Positions 24,400 through 37,544 of a stretch of DNA of 64,000 bases are shown in pieces; position 1 is the first letter of the stretch, and every line of letters starts with the position of its first letter. The translations under genes were made by a program, and so were the position numbers. The notes under the pieces were generated by a model that saw only the letters and a list, made by a program, of their open reading frames with translations, had not been told where the DNA came from and searched no databases. Source of the stretch: Nymphaea colorata. Its lineage: Eukaryota; Streptophyta; Magnoliopsida; Nymphaeales; Nymphaeaceae. The stretch covers positions 11,034,802 to 11,098,801 of the forward strand of contig NC_045145.1 in assembly GCF_008831285.2 (NCBI RefSeq), in the 5' to 3' direction.

Positions 24400-24800
24400 T
24401 TGCGAGCTTGGAAAATTTTTTTTAGGGTTGTGAAGTTCCAACCCTAGACCACTTGCTGCTGCTGCCGCCATTGCTCTCGCCGTCCGCCGCTGCCGCCGCT
24501 GCATCGCTTGATATCCTTTGCTCCTCCGCCGCGGCCATCTGTCGTTGCTGTTCCTCCGCCACTGCCCTTTGCTGCCCGTGCCCTAGATCTGTCGTTCTGC
24601 TCCAGCACCGTTCGCCCTTTTTTTTCAGCGCCGCTGATTGCTCCAGCGTCGCCCGACCAGGCTCCAGCGCCGTCCGACCAGATCCCAGCGTCTCTGCATC
24701 ATCTACTGCCCTCTGAGCCGACTGACTTGATCCTTGCTATCAGTGACTCTACGGTGTGTTGTTCTCAAGGGTTGTAGTCAGTTGTGAGTAGTTGGTGATC
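24400..24800 (+). other. E4 leader
   Basis: This untranslated stretch is rich in GCTGCCGCC and CCGCCACTGCC triplets between the primer site and gag. The long open frames across it are compositional. Confidence 0.75.
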
Positions 24801-25754
24801 ATGGCCGACTCGTCTTCCTCCTCCACATTTCATACCGATCAGCCTGATGTTGGGACCGTGAGAACTGATAATGTACCGGTTCAAGTCACTACCATCCAAC
24901 TTACCAAGGAGAATTATCTACGATGGTCTGCTGCAATTACTATGGGGATTGCTGGTCGAGGACGAATTGCCTATGTGAATGGTAGAAAGGTCGAACCTGC
25001 TGTGGATAGTATGGCTTGGGATACATGGTTTCTCGAGGACAACCAAGTAAAAACTTGGATTGTTAATTCAGTATCTTCTGATATTCAACCCCTTATTCTT
25101 CGTAAGAAGACTGCGAGGGATATGTGGATTATTTTGGAGCAGATGTATGGTCAAAAGAAAAGAAAAGTTCGTGTATATCAACTCATGAAGGACGTGTATG
25201 CTCTGCGATAAGGGGATCTCTCGATCACAGATTTCTATGCAGCATTAAAATCTAAGTGGGAGAATCTTGACTACCATTCTGATCTTACATGGAGTTCTCC
25301 TCAAGACCAGATGCAGTATATGGCCAAGGAGTGGGAGAATAGGGTATTTCTTTTCTTAGCTGGACTGAACGATGAGTTCGAAAATATAAGGAGTCAGATT
25401 CTTAACTCTGAGGAATCCTTCAGTTTTGAAGATGTTTATGCTCGTGTTGAAGCTGAAGAGCAGAGGAAACTGATCACAAGTGGGAGAAAGGAGGATCCCA
25501 TGTCTCACAATGAACGGTCTGCCTTCATTAGCCGTGTCTCTGTGGGCACTAATCGTTCTTCCCATAAATGTACCCACTGCAAGAAACTTGGTCATACTGT
25601 GGACTTTTGTTGGGACCTGCATCCAGAGAAGAAGAATAGTAGGGGGCGGTCTTCTAGTGGGAAGAAGGCTATTTCGAATGCAACAAATCCTAGTGATGGT
25701 AAAGTCTCTATTTCTGTAGCACAGATTCGTGAGTTGCGCGCATATTTGAGCTAG
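24801..25754 (+). pseudogene. gag: E4 Gag with internal stop
   Basis: The start ATG at 24,801 gives MADSSSSSTFHTDQPDVG. The copia gag N-terminal region follows (LTKENYLRWSAAI, then DMWIILEQMYGQ), and then TAA at 25,209-25,211 where relatives have Gln (LQQGD-type). The same frame continues through a UBN2-like segment and a CCHC knuckle, CTHCKKLGHTVDFCW, to TAG at 25,752-25,754. After that stop the frame runs on into protease. Confidence 0.9.
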
Positions 25755-27602
25755 ATTGATGTTGGTCAGGCAGACACGTCAGATGAGGTGAAGGTCAATC
25801 AGGCACTGGCTGTTTCAGGTGAACAAGGTACTTCTTGCATGGGAGAGTGGATTGTTGATAGCGGTGCCACTCATCACATGACTGGCAACCCCAAACTCTT
25901 TCATGACTACAAGCTATCATCAGGGAAGGAACGTGTGTCCCTTGCCGATGGTTCCTTTACCTCTGTGGCAGGGAAAGGGAGTCTTTCTTTGTTGAACAAT
26001 TTTTTAGTGCATTGCATGTTCTCCATCTTCCCTTAAATCTTTTATCTGTGAGCAAGATTACCAAGGAACTCAATTGTGAACTTATATTTTCTGAAAAACG
26101 TTGTGTTTTGCAGGACTTGGTGACAGAGAAGAAGATTGGGATTGGTTTGATGTCTGATGGGTTATATCGACTTCCTATATGCGTGTTGCCACAGCCCTTA
26201 TGTCAGCAGTCAGCAGGACAGAGAAGAAGAAGGAAGAGTGTCGTCAGTTATATTGGCATGAACGCCTTGGTCATCTCCCTTTTGGGATTTTGAAACAATT
26301 GTTCCCTGAATTATGTTCCAGTTTAAACATTTCCATGTTATCTTGTGATGTGTGTCAATTTGCGAAACATGTTAGAGCTTCGTATCCCATTTCAAATAGT
26401 CGTGGTGGTTTTCAATACTTTATGACTTTCATAGATGACTATTCCAGATGTACTTTTGTTTATCTGTTGAAAGACCGTAGCGAAGTGCCTCATATTATCG
26501 AAACCTTCATCCTCCTAGTGGAAAACCAGTATGGTGAGTCTGTCTGGTGAGTCTGTCAAGATGCTTCGATCGGATAATGCACGTGAGTATATGTGTCTCA
26601 CTGTCGAGGAATTCCTTCGAAAGAGGGGGATTGTTCATGAGACATCATGTAGGTGATGATAAAAAAGAGATAGCAAGATTAAAGGGTTTACTATTGGCTG
26701 AATTTGATCTCAAGGATCTTGGCAAGCTGAAGTATTACCTTGGTATTAAAATTACCAGATCAGGTACAACTCTTGTGCTTAATCAAATGAAGTATACCTT
26801 GGATTTACTGAAGGAGACAAGAAAACTGGGATGCAGACCAGCTTCTACTCCTCTGGATGCTGGGCACAAACTAGGTAGCAAGGATGGAGAACTTTTGTGT
26901 GAAGAAACTAAAGGGAGATATCAATGACTAGTTGGTAAATTGATATACCTCACTCTGACTAGACTAGATATAACCTTTGCTATGAATGTGATGAGCCAGT
27001 TTATGCATGCACCTACAGATGTGCACTTGAAGGCTATAGATAGAATCTTGTGTTACTTGAAGAAGAATCCTGGCAAGGGACTTCTATATGTGAAACAGAG
27101 GTCTATAGAAATTGAAGGGTATTCTGATGCAGACTGGGCAGGCTGTGTTGACACCAGAAGATCTACTTCAGGGTACTGTGTTTACTTGGGGGGAAATCTA
27201 GTTGTTTGGAGAAGCAAGAGACAAGAGGTCTGCTCCCGTTCAAGTGCAGAGGCTGAATATAGGGCAGTTGCTACTGGAGTATCAGAGTTGTTGTGGCTAA
27301 AGATCTTGCTGACTGATATTAGGATAGAGATTGAAGGACCTATGAGGATGTATTGTGACAACAAGTCTGCTATTAACTTGGCTAACAATCTAGTGTTTCA
27401 TGATCGAACAAAGCATGTTGAGATTGACCGTCACTTCATCAGAGAAAGAATTGATGCCAAGGAGTTAACATTACCATATATGAAGTCTGAAGACCAAACT
27501 GCTGATATTCTAACTAAAGCTTTACATGTAACTCCATTTGAGAGAAATGTATCCAAGTTGGGCATGTTTGATATGTATGCCCAACTTGAGGGGGAGTGTT
27601 GA
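25755..27602 (+). pseudogene. pol: E4 pol remnant
   Basis: Protease WIVDSGATHHM is at about 25,850. A 7-bp deletion near 26,005 and a 2-bp insertion near 26,175 shift frame. The zinc region (WHERLGHLPFG, CDVCQFAKH) follows. A 63-bp in-frame deletion near 26,400 removes the first acidic residue of the integrase triad. A 13-bp tandem duplication at 26,532-26,557 shifts frame. At about 26,654 integrase is joined directly to mid reverse transcriptase, so the RT active-site region is lost. RNase H is present with SDADWAG, SSAEAEYRA and YCDNKSAINLAN. The frame ends a few bases inside the 3' LTR. Confidence 0.92.
27588..27596 (+). other. E4 polypurine tract
   Basis: GAGGGGGAG directly precedes the 3' LTR. 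Confidence 0.85.
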
Positions 27603-27833
27603 CGGATCTTGATGTATGGGTCCGGGTCAGGACCCGATCTATTATGTCCTAGTTTGGGCATACTTATACCATTGTACACCTGTGAGTAATGAAGTTTCTA
27701 AGAGAGAGAGAGTCTGGCTGCTAGTGGGCACCGGATCTCCTTACCCGTGGTTTTTTTTTTCCTCTAGTTGAGGGTTTTTTCCACGTTACATCTGTGTTCG
27801 ATCCTTGGTTCTTATGCATCTATTATTTCTACA
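27597..27833 (+). repeat. E4 3' LTR
   Basis: 237 bp, TG...CA, followed by the right target duplication TGCCT at 27,834-27,838. Confidence 0.94.
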
Positions 27834-27838
27834 TGCCT

Positions 27839-28114
27839 AATCATAAACTATTGGCATTTTGGATGTATGTGAAGTTCATCCAAATCTTTGTAGGCACTGG
27901 GGGCCAAATTGGAGCTCTATAGATGAGGTTGTTGTCAAGCTTGAATGTTCCAATGAATGGACCAACATGTAGCTACTTAGCAATGACTTGTCTATTGGCC
28001 ACGCTTTTGGTCTCCCTAGAGTATTATGCATGCATTCCTTCTAGTTGGCATGTACTGTTGCATTTAAGTTTCAGTTGTGCTGTATTATTTATTAACTATA
28101 TATACTCTTGTTAG
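27839..28114. other. Cassette U5 head
   Basis: Continues the host sequence after E4 (TAATCATAAAC...), then GGGGGCCAAATTGGAGC and the head shared with all cassettes. Confidence 0.7.
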
Positions 28115-28230
28115 GTGATCAATCTTGCAAATTCTCCATCAATTGTTGGCAAGCATTTAGACGATGAGTGTCCTGAAGATTTCATCAAAGGCCTTATTCT
28201 CTTTGTTTCTTTTTTTCATGTTGAGAAGAG
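28115..28230 (+). pseudogene. CHC: Clathrin heavy chain exon fragment (copy 6)
   Basis: Preceded by TTGTTAG and encoding [20 protein letters not shown], then KGLIL. Ends GAGAAGAG/GTAATT and a (CT)n tract. Confidence 0.74.
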
Positions 28231-28282
28231 GTAATTCTTCTTTCTCTCTCTCTCTCTCTCTCCCTCTTTATAAATATTTCAT

Positions 28283-28480
28283 TTGAAGGAAGCTTGTTGC
28301 TGTAGCTCAGAGAGACAGAGACTACAGAATGTAGACGAAGAGGACGAGCAGGAAGAGACTTCAGACCCTCCTCTCCTTCACGTTTCCTTTTATCATCCCC
28401 TCCAGGATTCTATCGTTCACCTTGTCACCAGCTCTACCACTTCACTTTATCCTACCTCCCATCTGGACCATCCCTGGTAA
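28283..28480 (+). other. Unnamed 65-codon block (U5)
   Basis: Open frame with NVDEEDEQEETSDPPLLHVS and a terminal LDHPW. The most acidic version of the block. Product unknown. Confidence 0.4.
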
Positions 28481-29452
28481 AGCATGTTTGTTAATCTATA
28501 TTAGCATGTCGGTACTTTGTTATGGCTATTAACACTTTTGTATTGTTTTAATTTTTTAACGCTTTTGTATTGTTTTAATTTACCAGATTATAGAGAATTT
28601 CCTGTTATTTAAGGTTTGGATTCAGATAATGAGAAACCATATACAAGGTCCGACTTTAAGCAATAGTTTATTATGTTTTCGAAAAGACAGATTCCAATCT
28701 CACAGGTTTGAATGCATATATTATACTATATAATTAGTTCAACGTATGTCATTTATGAAAAATTATTTTAATTTTTTTCATCTGATTTTTGTTTTCAAAT
28801 TTCTTGTTTATTTTTCATAATCAAATTTTTAGGTTTTACTTGAAGTGTTCTGAGGTAGAAATCAATAACCTGTCTATTCTCAGCACGATTTCAACGGCTT
28901 TACGATTATTCGCCTGGGACGTAACCCGTTGAGGTCATGCTTGTGACTGATCGGTCACTAATTTCTAATTAATAGGGTCATTAATTAGCGATTAATTAAT
29001 AAATATGTGCAGTGGGGAACTAACTATTGCAGTTTATCATTTTATTATGAATTCCTGTATTAGGATCCAAAGTTTGGCGTATGAAAGTCTTCATACAAGA
29101 CTGGCCGTTTCCAGGCAACCAGCCAACAACGTTAACATGATGGTGGCAGCCCCAAGTTGGGCATTTTCTGAACCCGGCAGCTAACTAGCAGCCTCTTGTA
29201 TTTTAATGGCTAACTTATAGGCTCAATTGTTGACATGGCGGATCGATCAATGTTTTGAAGAGGTACGAATTATTCAAAATAAGAACCGAAATATCATTTT
29301 TCAAAATTAGACAAGTGTTTTTTTTTATTTGTAAGTAATTTTTTTATTATTTTTTATTTTTAAGTGGGGCCAAGGTCCTTGTTGCCTTCGCTCTGCCCCT
29401 GAACACTCTAATAATGATGAGCATCTTCTTCTCATTGTTCTTGGAAGTGCAG
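28481..29452. other. Cassette U5 spacer
   Basis: Same spacer as before CDKC exon 2 elsewhere. Nothing coding is supported. Confidence 0.7.
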
Positions 29453-30394
29453 TCAAGTGTACATGGCCAGGGAGATCAAAACAGGCGAGATTGTTGCTTT
29501 GAAAAAGATACGCATGGACAATGAGAGAGAAGGAGTATGCCAATTAGCTACTTTACTATCTAATAGGACATTTTTTGATGATGGATACATTTTGTTTAGT
29601 TTTGACTTTTTTTTTGTTACAATTGCAGTTTCCTATAACCGCTATACGTGAAATCAAAATTTTACAGAAACTTCATCATGAGAACGTCATTCAGTTAAAA
29701 GAGATTGTGACATCTGCAGGTTCTATTTCCTCAACAAGGTATTCTTCAATTGTGATGGCTTTAGTTGGTCATTGATCTTATGTTCTCTATATCTAATTAG
29801 CAGGACCTGAAAAAGATGAACACGGAAGGCCAGGTATTTCTTAGTGCATTTAAAATTCCAATATCATATTTTTTTCCTTTATCTATTACATTGTGAAACA
29901 TTAACTTTTGTGCAGATGGCAATAAATACAAGGGAAGCATTTATATGGTATTTGAATACATGGACCATGATTTGACTGGGTTATCAGATAGACCTGGAAT
30001 GCGGTTTACAGTTCCCCAGATGAAGGCAAACTTCTCTTTAGCTTAAGAAATTCATTTAACACACTTAATTGTGGCCAGTACCTGAATTGAATATATTCTT
30101 ATTTATATTAATTTTTCTATGTATATCTCAGTGTTACATGAGGCAGCTGTTAACGGGACTTCACTATTGCTATGTTAATCAAGTTCTTCATCGTGATATT
30201 AAAGGTCACTGGACAGCATTGTTGTTGTTTTCACCCCATAGAATATACTGCAATGCCTTCTGGGCTTGTTTGTTTCCCTTCTAACTGCTTTGGCGTCTTG
30301 CTTTCTCTCCTTTGCAGGTTCCAATCTTCTAATTGACAATGAAGGGCATTTAGAGCTTGCAGATTTTGGCTTGGCTAGATCTTAGTGACCATAA

Positions 30395-30676
<282 letters not shown>

Positions 30677-33357
30677 TAGCATTGGATACAAAACAAATGA
30701 AATTAATCCAACTTAGTGATTTACAACTGAAAATAGCAGAAAAATTATACATGTATTACTTTGCTCACCAAGTTCCAACACTTAATCTATAGTTTTTAAC
30801 TTTTTATCCTCATGCATTAAATTTTTTTCATGATGTAACATTTGAATTTAAAATGAAAAACGCCAAGAAAAGTCATCAACCTCCCCTTTTTCCGCTGTCT
30901 TATATTTTTTGGGATTGATAATAGTTTCAAGTGTTAGTAGTAACTGACATGAGAGGGGATGGACTAACTGTACAGGCAGACATCTTATGAAAAAGATAAT
31001 TTTAAAAATTATTGTCCTCAAATTTTAAGGCTTATACGGGTTATTTTTTTGGATTCCTCGTACTATTGCTTGTGTTAGATCCTCATTTGTCATACCACCA
31101 ACTAGGCCATTTGCCTTGTTGAGTAGCTGGCCTGCTTGGTGCTTTGTTGACTAGGCCTGAAAGTCATAGGGCTTAATTGGTCTTCTAGTGCATGGGCACC
31201 CTCTTTTTTATATTTATATGCAGTGTTATTTGTATCGTATGATATAGAGTCGTATTGTATGATACATGTCATATAGGGCTGCAAAACCTATGCGATACAC
31301 TTACGACGCACATGATTTGCATGTGTATTGTAGGTGTATCGGAATGATATGGCTGCTGTATCATATGGTAAGACTGATACAGTCCATATCTTACAATACG
31401 GAGCTATTTTTAAGAAAGGGGCACGGTGTCCCTTTTGATCATTTTCTATTTTAAAACCGTTTTCCTTCATTTCTAACACCTCTAAGAACTTTGGGAGGGG
31501 GGAGTTTTTGCTGGTTTTGGAGAGCAATTTCCAAATAAATCGAGGGAGAAACTGCCGGTTTGAAGGCAAATTTACTCATGGGAAATCCATGTGTATTTGG
31601 AAAAAGAGGGCTTTTGTGTTTCTTCTTCTACAAAAGGTATGCAATCTCCCAATTTAGTGGTTTACATAAATTTTCATTATTTTCTAAAGTTTATGAAGAT
31701 ATTTGTTTTATTTTTTTAATGTGTTCTTAACATGTTATGACTTATGAATGATGAATCATGAATGTTCATTATAGAACATGTTTTTTCTTGATTTTTTCTG
31801 AATTTTCTCTATCTTTCTGATTGTTCTTTTTTATGAATTTAAAAAAATAATGTTACGAGACATTACGATATGGCATATAGGTCGTACAGTGCGCCTTTTA
31901 CAACATTGTTTATATGTATGTGTGTGTGTGTATTATGTGTTGTTACATTCAGTGGGTGAATGTGGTGTACTTGGCTTGCAACAATATGTTATGTTTGTTA
32001 CTACCTTTGTCACTTTAAATTTCTGTATTTTTGACTTAATGATTTTATTTTTAGTCAACTGACTTGTACTGTCTTTTTGAGGGCCCAACTTGTGTCTACT
32101 TCTGAGTTTGACAGTAGGTTCCGGGTTGTCAAAATGGAGACTGGTGAGAACTAAGTCTAGACAGGTCAGTTTGAGTTGATCAACGTCACCAGCAAAAATA
32201 AAATCAATAAGGAGGTGTAAAACAAATCCATATATTTGCCTTCCCCACTCCACCCCCCCCCCCCCAAAACACATACACGAGTACAGACACCATCCATACT
32301 GTTTTCATTATATATTCTATGTTGGTCCTCCTCTTCTTCTCTATGAGATCAGTATGAGTTGGTCAAAGTGGTCGAACTAAAATAAACTCAATAAGGAGGT
32401 GTAAAACAAATCCATATATTCCCCTCACACACGCACCCCCCCTAGAGAAACCACCCATGATGTTTCCATTTTATATTCTATGTTGGTCCTCCTCTTCTTC
32501 TCTATGATTGAAACTTTCCTTTTCCTGAGGTCACAAGCAGTAAGTACAAAACATATGAATAAGGTTTACAATGATTTGTAGTGAGAATTTGTCTTGAGGA
32601 GTTCTTTTTTTCACATTTTTTTTTATTTTGTGTTTGTTTACTTTTGCGGTTTATCAGTGCTTTACCATCTTATTATTGTTATTGTTTTCATTTTACTTAG
32701 AAGTAAATGTGCACCTGAGATGCAGTTATTTTTGCTTTCAGCTTCGATCGACATGCTTTGGAGTTGTTGGAGCGGATGCTAACTCTTGACCCATCTCAGG
32801 TATCACCTTGCTATTTTCTCAGAGTTTTGGAGGTTTGAACTTTTTGTGACAAATGATTTAGTGTATCGATCTGAGTTCTGGCAAGTGGGAGTAGCAAACC
32901 TACTCCTTGAATTCTTATAATTATTAAGTGGTGAATCCTGCTCCAGATCTGAACGTCCTTGCAAAACGAATGACACTATGCAAATAACATTGCAAGTTTG
33001 GCCTTGGGTGTCCTTAGCAGTTTTACTCTCAGATTTACTATAGACTTGTTAAGTTCGTAAGTTTCTAACTTTGGGCTCCCATAGCAGTTAATCTCTTTCT
33101 TGTTTTGACAGTGAGCTCGGTAGTTTCCCTACGTCTGGAGAACGAGTCTCTACTTCTTATTTGTTAAGTAGCTCTGTGCATGTAAATGTCTTTATTTCTA
33201 GATAGGGCATGATCTCTTATTTGTGGATTCTAATGATAGAGAAATCAGAAACTCCAAAATCAAATGAACTGTGTACTAGTATTTCCTTGGATTTCCTTTT
33301 GCAGCAAAAAGAGATGAAGGTTTTAGTTTATTGTTTGGTTACTCTTGCAACAGCCTC

Positions 33358-33379
33358 TCCCTCTCTCTCTCTCTCCCTC

Positions 33380-33422
<43 letters not shown>
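33358..33422. repeat. (CT)n(GT)n microsatellite, copy B
   Basis: CT tract then about 19 GT units. The copy A counterpart (13,251-13,296) has about 9, so the tract has changed length since the segmental duplication. Confidence 0.95.
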
Positions 33423-33424
<2 letters not shown>

Positions 33425-33892
33425 TGCTGAAAAGGAAAGACCTCCGATAAACATGAATAAGAACCTTTACAAGATTTTTCCAAGTTGAAGTTTTTTGAGT
33501 GAATATTTATTGGTCTAATTTCTTTTCTGCAAAAATCATACATGATACATGGCCACTGTATTGTCAAGTCATATAAATATTCCTATTGTTGGCCTCCAAG
33601 CTTCGTTTGTTCGGTACCATGCCTTTTTTGCAAGCCACTTGTGGTGATGAGAGTAATATTAGAAAAATCTCCCGCAGTTATGTAGTTCTCTGCCCATTCT
33701 CATTGTCGAGTTACTATTTCAGTCTGCATTTGTGAACAGGGTGTCAAGAGGTGAGGTTGTGGCACTAAAGCATTTGGTAACTGCTTCACTTGATTCTAAA
33801 CGTCTTGCTGCTAGTGCTTTTGATAGCTTTCTGGAAAATTATGAATTACCCAACTAGCGTCTTTTCATCTACCAAAATGAAATAACTGCGAT

Positions 33893-34143
33893 GTTTGGTT
33901 AGTATTTGACATGAACTATTTACTAGCTGGACATCAAAGCAAGCATTTGGCTAGTCGGATTATGGTCTATTTTTGAACTTGTCGTTGTTCGGTGGGATGT
34001 CATTGGAAGAATGTTGCCAGCAATTATTCAGCATTCAGTGTTGTCATTTCTTGTTTCTGGAACAAGCTGGAGTTAAGGACCTACGGTTTAAAACGATGCT
34101 TTCTATGGTGTCCAACTAGTGAATAGTTAATCCGACTAGCCAA
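33893..34143. mobile_element. MITE-like palindromic element, copy B
   Basis: Counterpart of 13,766-14,015 at the same intron position. The arms have diverged (CATCAAAGCAAG versus CATCATAGCAAG), so the perfect palindrome survives only in copy A. Confidence 0.55.
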
Positions 34144-35304
34144 CTAATCAGTTCCCTGCTAAGTCACATTCGAATGAGGATATGGTCCCTGTACTCTCCA
34201 TACCACAAATGCAGCACTGCGGTTACAGGGACATATCTGGATTCGACTTTTTTCTTTTAACATTGTTTTTGGTTAAAATTGAAAAAGAAAGGGCAGCAAG
34301 GGAGGGTTTTTAGGAGAAAAGAGAGAGGGAGAAAGAGTACACAATGAAAATCTTTTTGCTTGAACAGTTTTTTTTTTTTTTTGTTGGGTGGTGGGGTGGG
34401 GTAGGGGAGAGACAGAGAGTTGGGGAACTACAGCAGCATCCCCTTTTTTTCTTATAACTTTCTAAAATTGCTCTTCGAATTTTGTCAGGAAGAATTCCAT
34501 TATTGTACATATTGAAATACTAAGACTGCATGTTCTGTTTCGATTTGCATTCTGTGTCTCGTTATTTCTATTTACAAGGGGTTCTCCAGCTGCTTTGAAG
34601 TCAAAACTAGAGACTAGAGTTTAGATGTGTTGGTACAACTCCTTCCTCGTAGCTATGATATTTATCTTGTTGAGATAATATGTATTCTTCCTTGATGTTC
34701 TTGCATTTCTCCAGTTTTTTTCTTTTCTTCTTGAAGTCTGCTGTTGATATTAACCTTTTTTTCTCTTTGCATCCTCTGCTGTTTGTGTTTGTCCATTAAT
34801 GGTTTCATTTTCTTCTTTTCAGAGGATATCTGCAAAAGATGCAATTGATGCTGAGTATTTCTGGTGTGATCCGTTGCCATGTGACCTTAAAATGTACAAA
34901 ATCTTTTGTTTATACAAAGTGTCACAATTGATGGCCCTCTGATAGCCGATTCTGGCCTTCCTCTTAGCTTGCCCAAATACGAGTCATCTCATGAGTTCCA
35001 GACCAAGAAGGAAAGACAACAGCAATGGCAGCACAAAGAAACAGCCAAGAGGCAGAAATTAAAGCATCCTCAACAGCATCAAGCTGGTGGATATGCTACT
35101 AGACCTTTTCGACCTCAAGGCCGAGGTCCTGGTTATGCTGGAACCAGTATGCCTGGAGGTGGCCCTCCTAGAGCTGGAGCTGGTGCCTATGGCGTCGGGG
35201 CTCCAAATTATCCCCAATCAGGTCCTTATGGCAATTCAAGTACTGGTCGGGTGCCCAACATGATGGGTGGTAATCGGAATCCACAATATGGTTGGCCACA
35301 GTAG

Positions 35305-36883
35305 TCTGGAAGCAAACTGAAGCATGATCTGTTCAATATATCTGTGCACTTGACTGGTGATCCTACGTTCTGAAGAGAAGGGCTCTGCTAGGGACTTTCG
35401 CTTTCACCTCAAGTGGGTCGATGAGAATTGGTTTAATGCACCAGAGGTATTCCTACAAACCAGTGTTGGATATTTAAGAATATCCCTTGACCTGGATTTA
35501 ATTCATGCACTTGTTTTCAGTTTTATATGGAGAAAAAGGAGATGGTTAGGTATTTCATTACTATGCTGCTCCTTTGTTCTGCAGACAGAAATAGGGAAAC
35601 AAGAATGTGTGATTTTCTCTTCGATGTTTGTCATAACTTGACTGGCGATGATGAACTTGTCAGTATATGGATGGGTTATGTGGGTTTTGTCTTGTGACTG
35701 GAATCTTCCTAGTAGCTATGCAGTCCAATTTCATGATATTCCTGGTTTACTTTTTTGTATGTTCAAATATCGTGCCATAGTCATAATGACTCACCATTAC
35801 AGTTTCTTTTATTGTATTTACATGCCTCGGGGCACGTAATCTGTTTTTTTTTCTCAGTTGAATTGCATGCTCCAAGTACAATTGTTGGTACACTTCTATG
35901 AAAGTTTGGGATTTGAACTTAATATCTAGTGAACACAATCAATCCTGTTTCATTTTTGCATAGGAATGGTTGGGTTGTTTGTATGGTGTAGCGTTTATGA
36001 AGTTCTTTCACCAGCTGCTTCACGTCAAAGGCTGAAATGACTTGAACATGGGAATGCCTCTTTGTTTGCATACAGGAAGATCAGTGAATCAGTGGACCTG
36101 GGGAGCCCTTTAGAAGGGCGAACTAATCTTGGACTATCACTAATTCTTCTTTTTTTAAAAAAAAAAAAAATCTCAGGTTTGGTGCTTTTCTGTTCATTCG
36201 TCTGCAATTAGCCCTGGATGTGCTTTGTGCTCCAAATTACCAAGCCGGGTGCCCCTTGTGCGAAGGGGAGATGGCCTAAGGTTCTGGAGAACATTGAACT
36301 TTTATTTGTATGATCGTTTTTGAAGTAGACTAGGAATTGTAGCTATTGTCTTGTGTTTCTGATAGAATTCTCACCAAATTAAAGATCGTCTTTAAATATA
36401 AAAATGACCTTAAAAAATTTTTGTTTTTTTTTTTTTTTTTGTATCTAAAACTTCTTTGGCATATGTAAAATGGCCACCAATTTTCAGTTGAACCAATTAG
36501 GTTGGATTTGCAACATTATTTAGTAGTCTTCATTTTTTTTAGAATTTTGGATCTTTAGTTATTAACCTCACACGACATTGGTGGAAAGGTTTGCTTTGTT
36601 GTTTTTATTTTTTTTTTTGAGTGAAATTTTATATCTTATAGTTGGTAAGGGTTCAACTTACTAAATATAGGTTCACTTCTTCGTTTTTAGGACATGTTTA
36701 TGTTCCTATAAACTGTTTTAGTTTTTTTTGCTTGAATTCTTGATTTATTTAGCATAAGGTGCAAGGGAGGAGTGATTAGATAGGCGGGGATAGAGTAGAA
36801 TAGATTATTTGTATTTGATTTTTGAATTCGATAGTTTGATTTTTGAATTGGATAGTTTGATCTTCCCTACTTCTATAGGAGAG
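35305..36883. other. Downstream tail of long CDKC copy B, first part
   Basis: Matches 15,178-16,050 except for about 720 extra bases at 35,776-36,500, which may be an insertion here or a deletion in copy A. It ends near GAGAGCATATG where E5 begins. No gene is supported. Confidence 0.65.
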
Positions 36884-37532
36884 CATATGGTGAGTAGCGC
36901 CACTGTCGATGATCCACTCTCCCATAGGGGAATCCGCCATCACGTCGATCAAACACCCAAATTTCTCCTGCAGTGACAAAGGGCAACCGCGGCAATGGGG
37001 AGCACGCAGCAACTGGCGTGAGCAGACGTGCTGGAACTCTGCAGCAGATCCCACGGGAGAACAATGATGCAGGGAGTAGAGGCAGCGCTAGACGGAAAGG
37101 CAACACCAAGAAGCAGGTCGGGCGGCGGAAGACGTTGCTGGTCAGGCGGAGCAGGGAGCAGGTCGTGCGCCGATATCGACGGCGCAGAGGGCGACGGCAG
37201 GGAGGAAGGGGGGCGACAGCGAACGGCGGCAGCAATGGAGGGCACCACTGGAGTAGGGCCGACCCAGAAGGCAACGAACGACGCAAAGGACGACGGCAAG
37301 GAGCAGGTCGACGGCACAACAGCAAGGGCCACGGCGCGGCAGCAAGGGCGGTGACGCCGGTGGCGGTGTCAGCAGCGTCGTCGGATGCAGCAGAAAGGTA
37401 ACGGCGTCGGACACGGCGGCGGCGGCGGTGACGGCAGCGGTGACGGTGGCGGCGGTAGAAATGACGACGGTGACAGCAGCGGCGGCGGGTGAAGAAAACT
37501 CCACGATCACCAAAAAAGTCCCAATATCGTGG

Positions 37533-37544
37533 GCTCTGATACCA
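37533..37544 (-). other. E5 primer binding site
   Basis: GCTCTGATACCA on the plus strand, that is TGGTATCAGAGC on the minus strand, abutting the LTR. Confidence 0.9.

Larger units (their letters stand above)
24149..27833 (+). mobile_element. E4: degraded Ty1/copia element with gag
   Basis: The element is 3,685 bp with LTRs at 24,149-24,387 and 27,597-27,833 and target duplications TGCCT (24,144-24,148 and 27,834-27,838). The empty paralogous site is at 7,641-7,645. The order is LTR, primer site, leader, gag, protease, partial integrase, partial reverse transcriptase, RNase H, LTR. An internal deletion of about 1.5 kb joins integrase to reverse transcriptase, and several frameshifts and stops are present. 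Its LTR 3' half and pol resemble E2, but unlike E2 it has gag. Confidence 0.96.

Noticed and set aside
24453-24777. Ala/Ser/Pro-rich frames before E4 gag
   Set aside because: Leader composition; the real gag starts at ATG 24,801.
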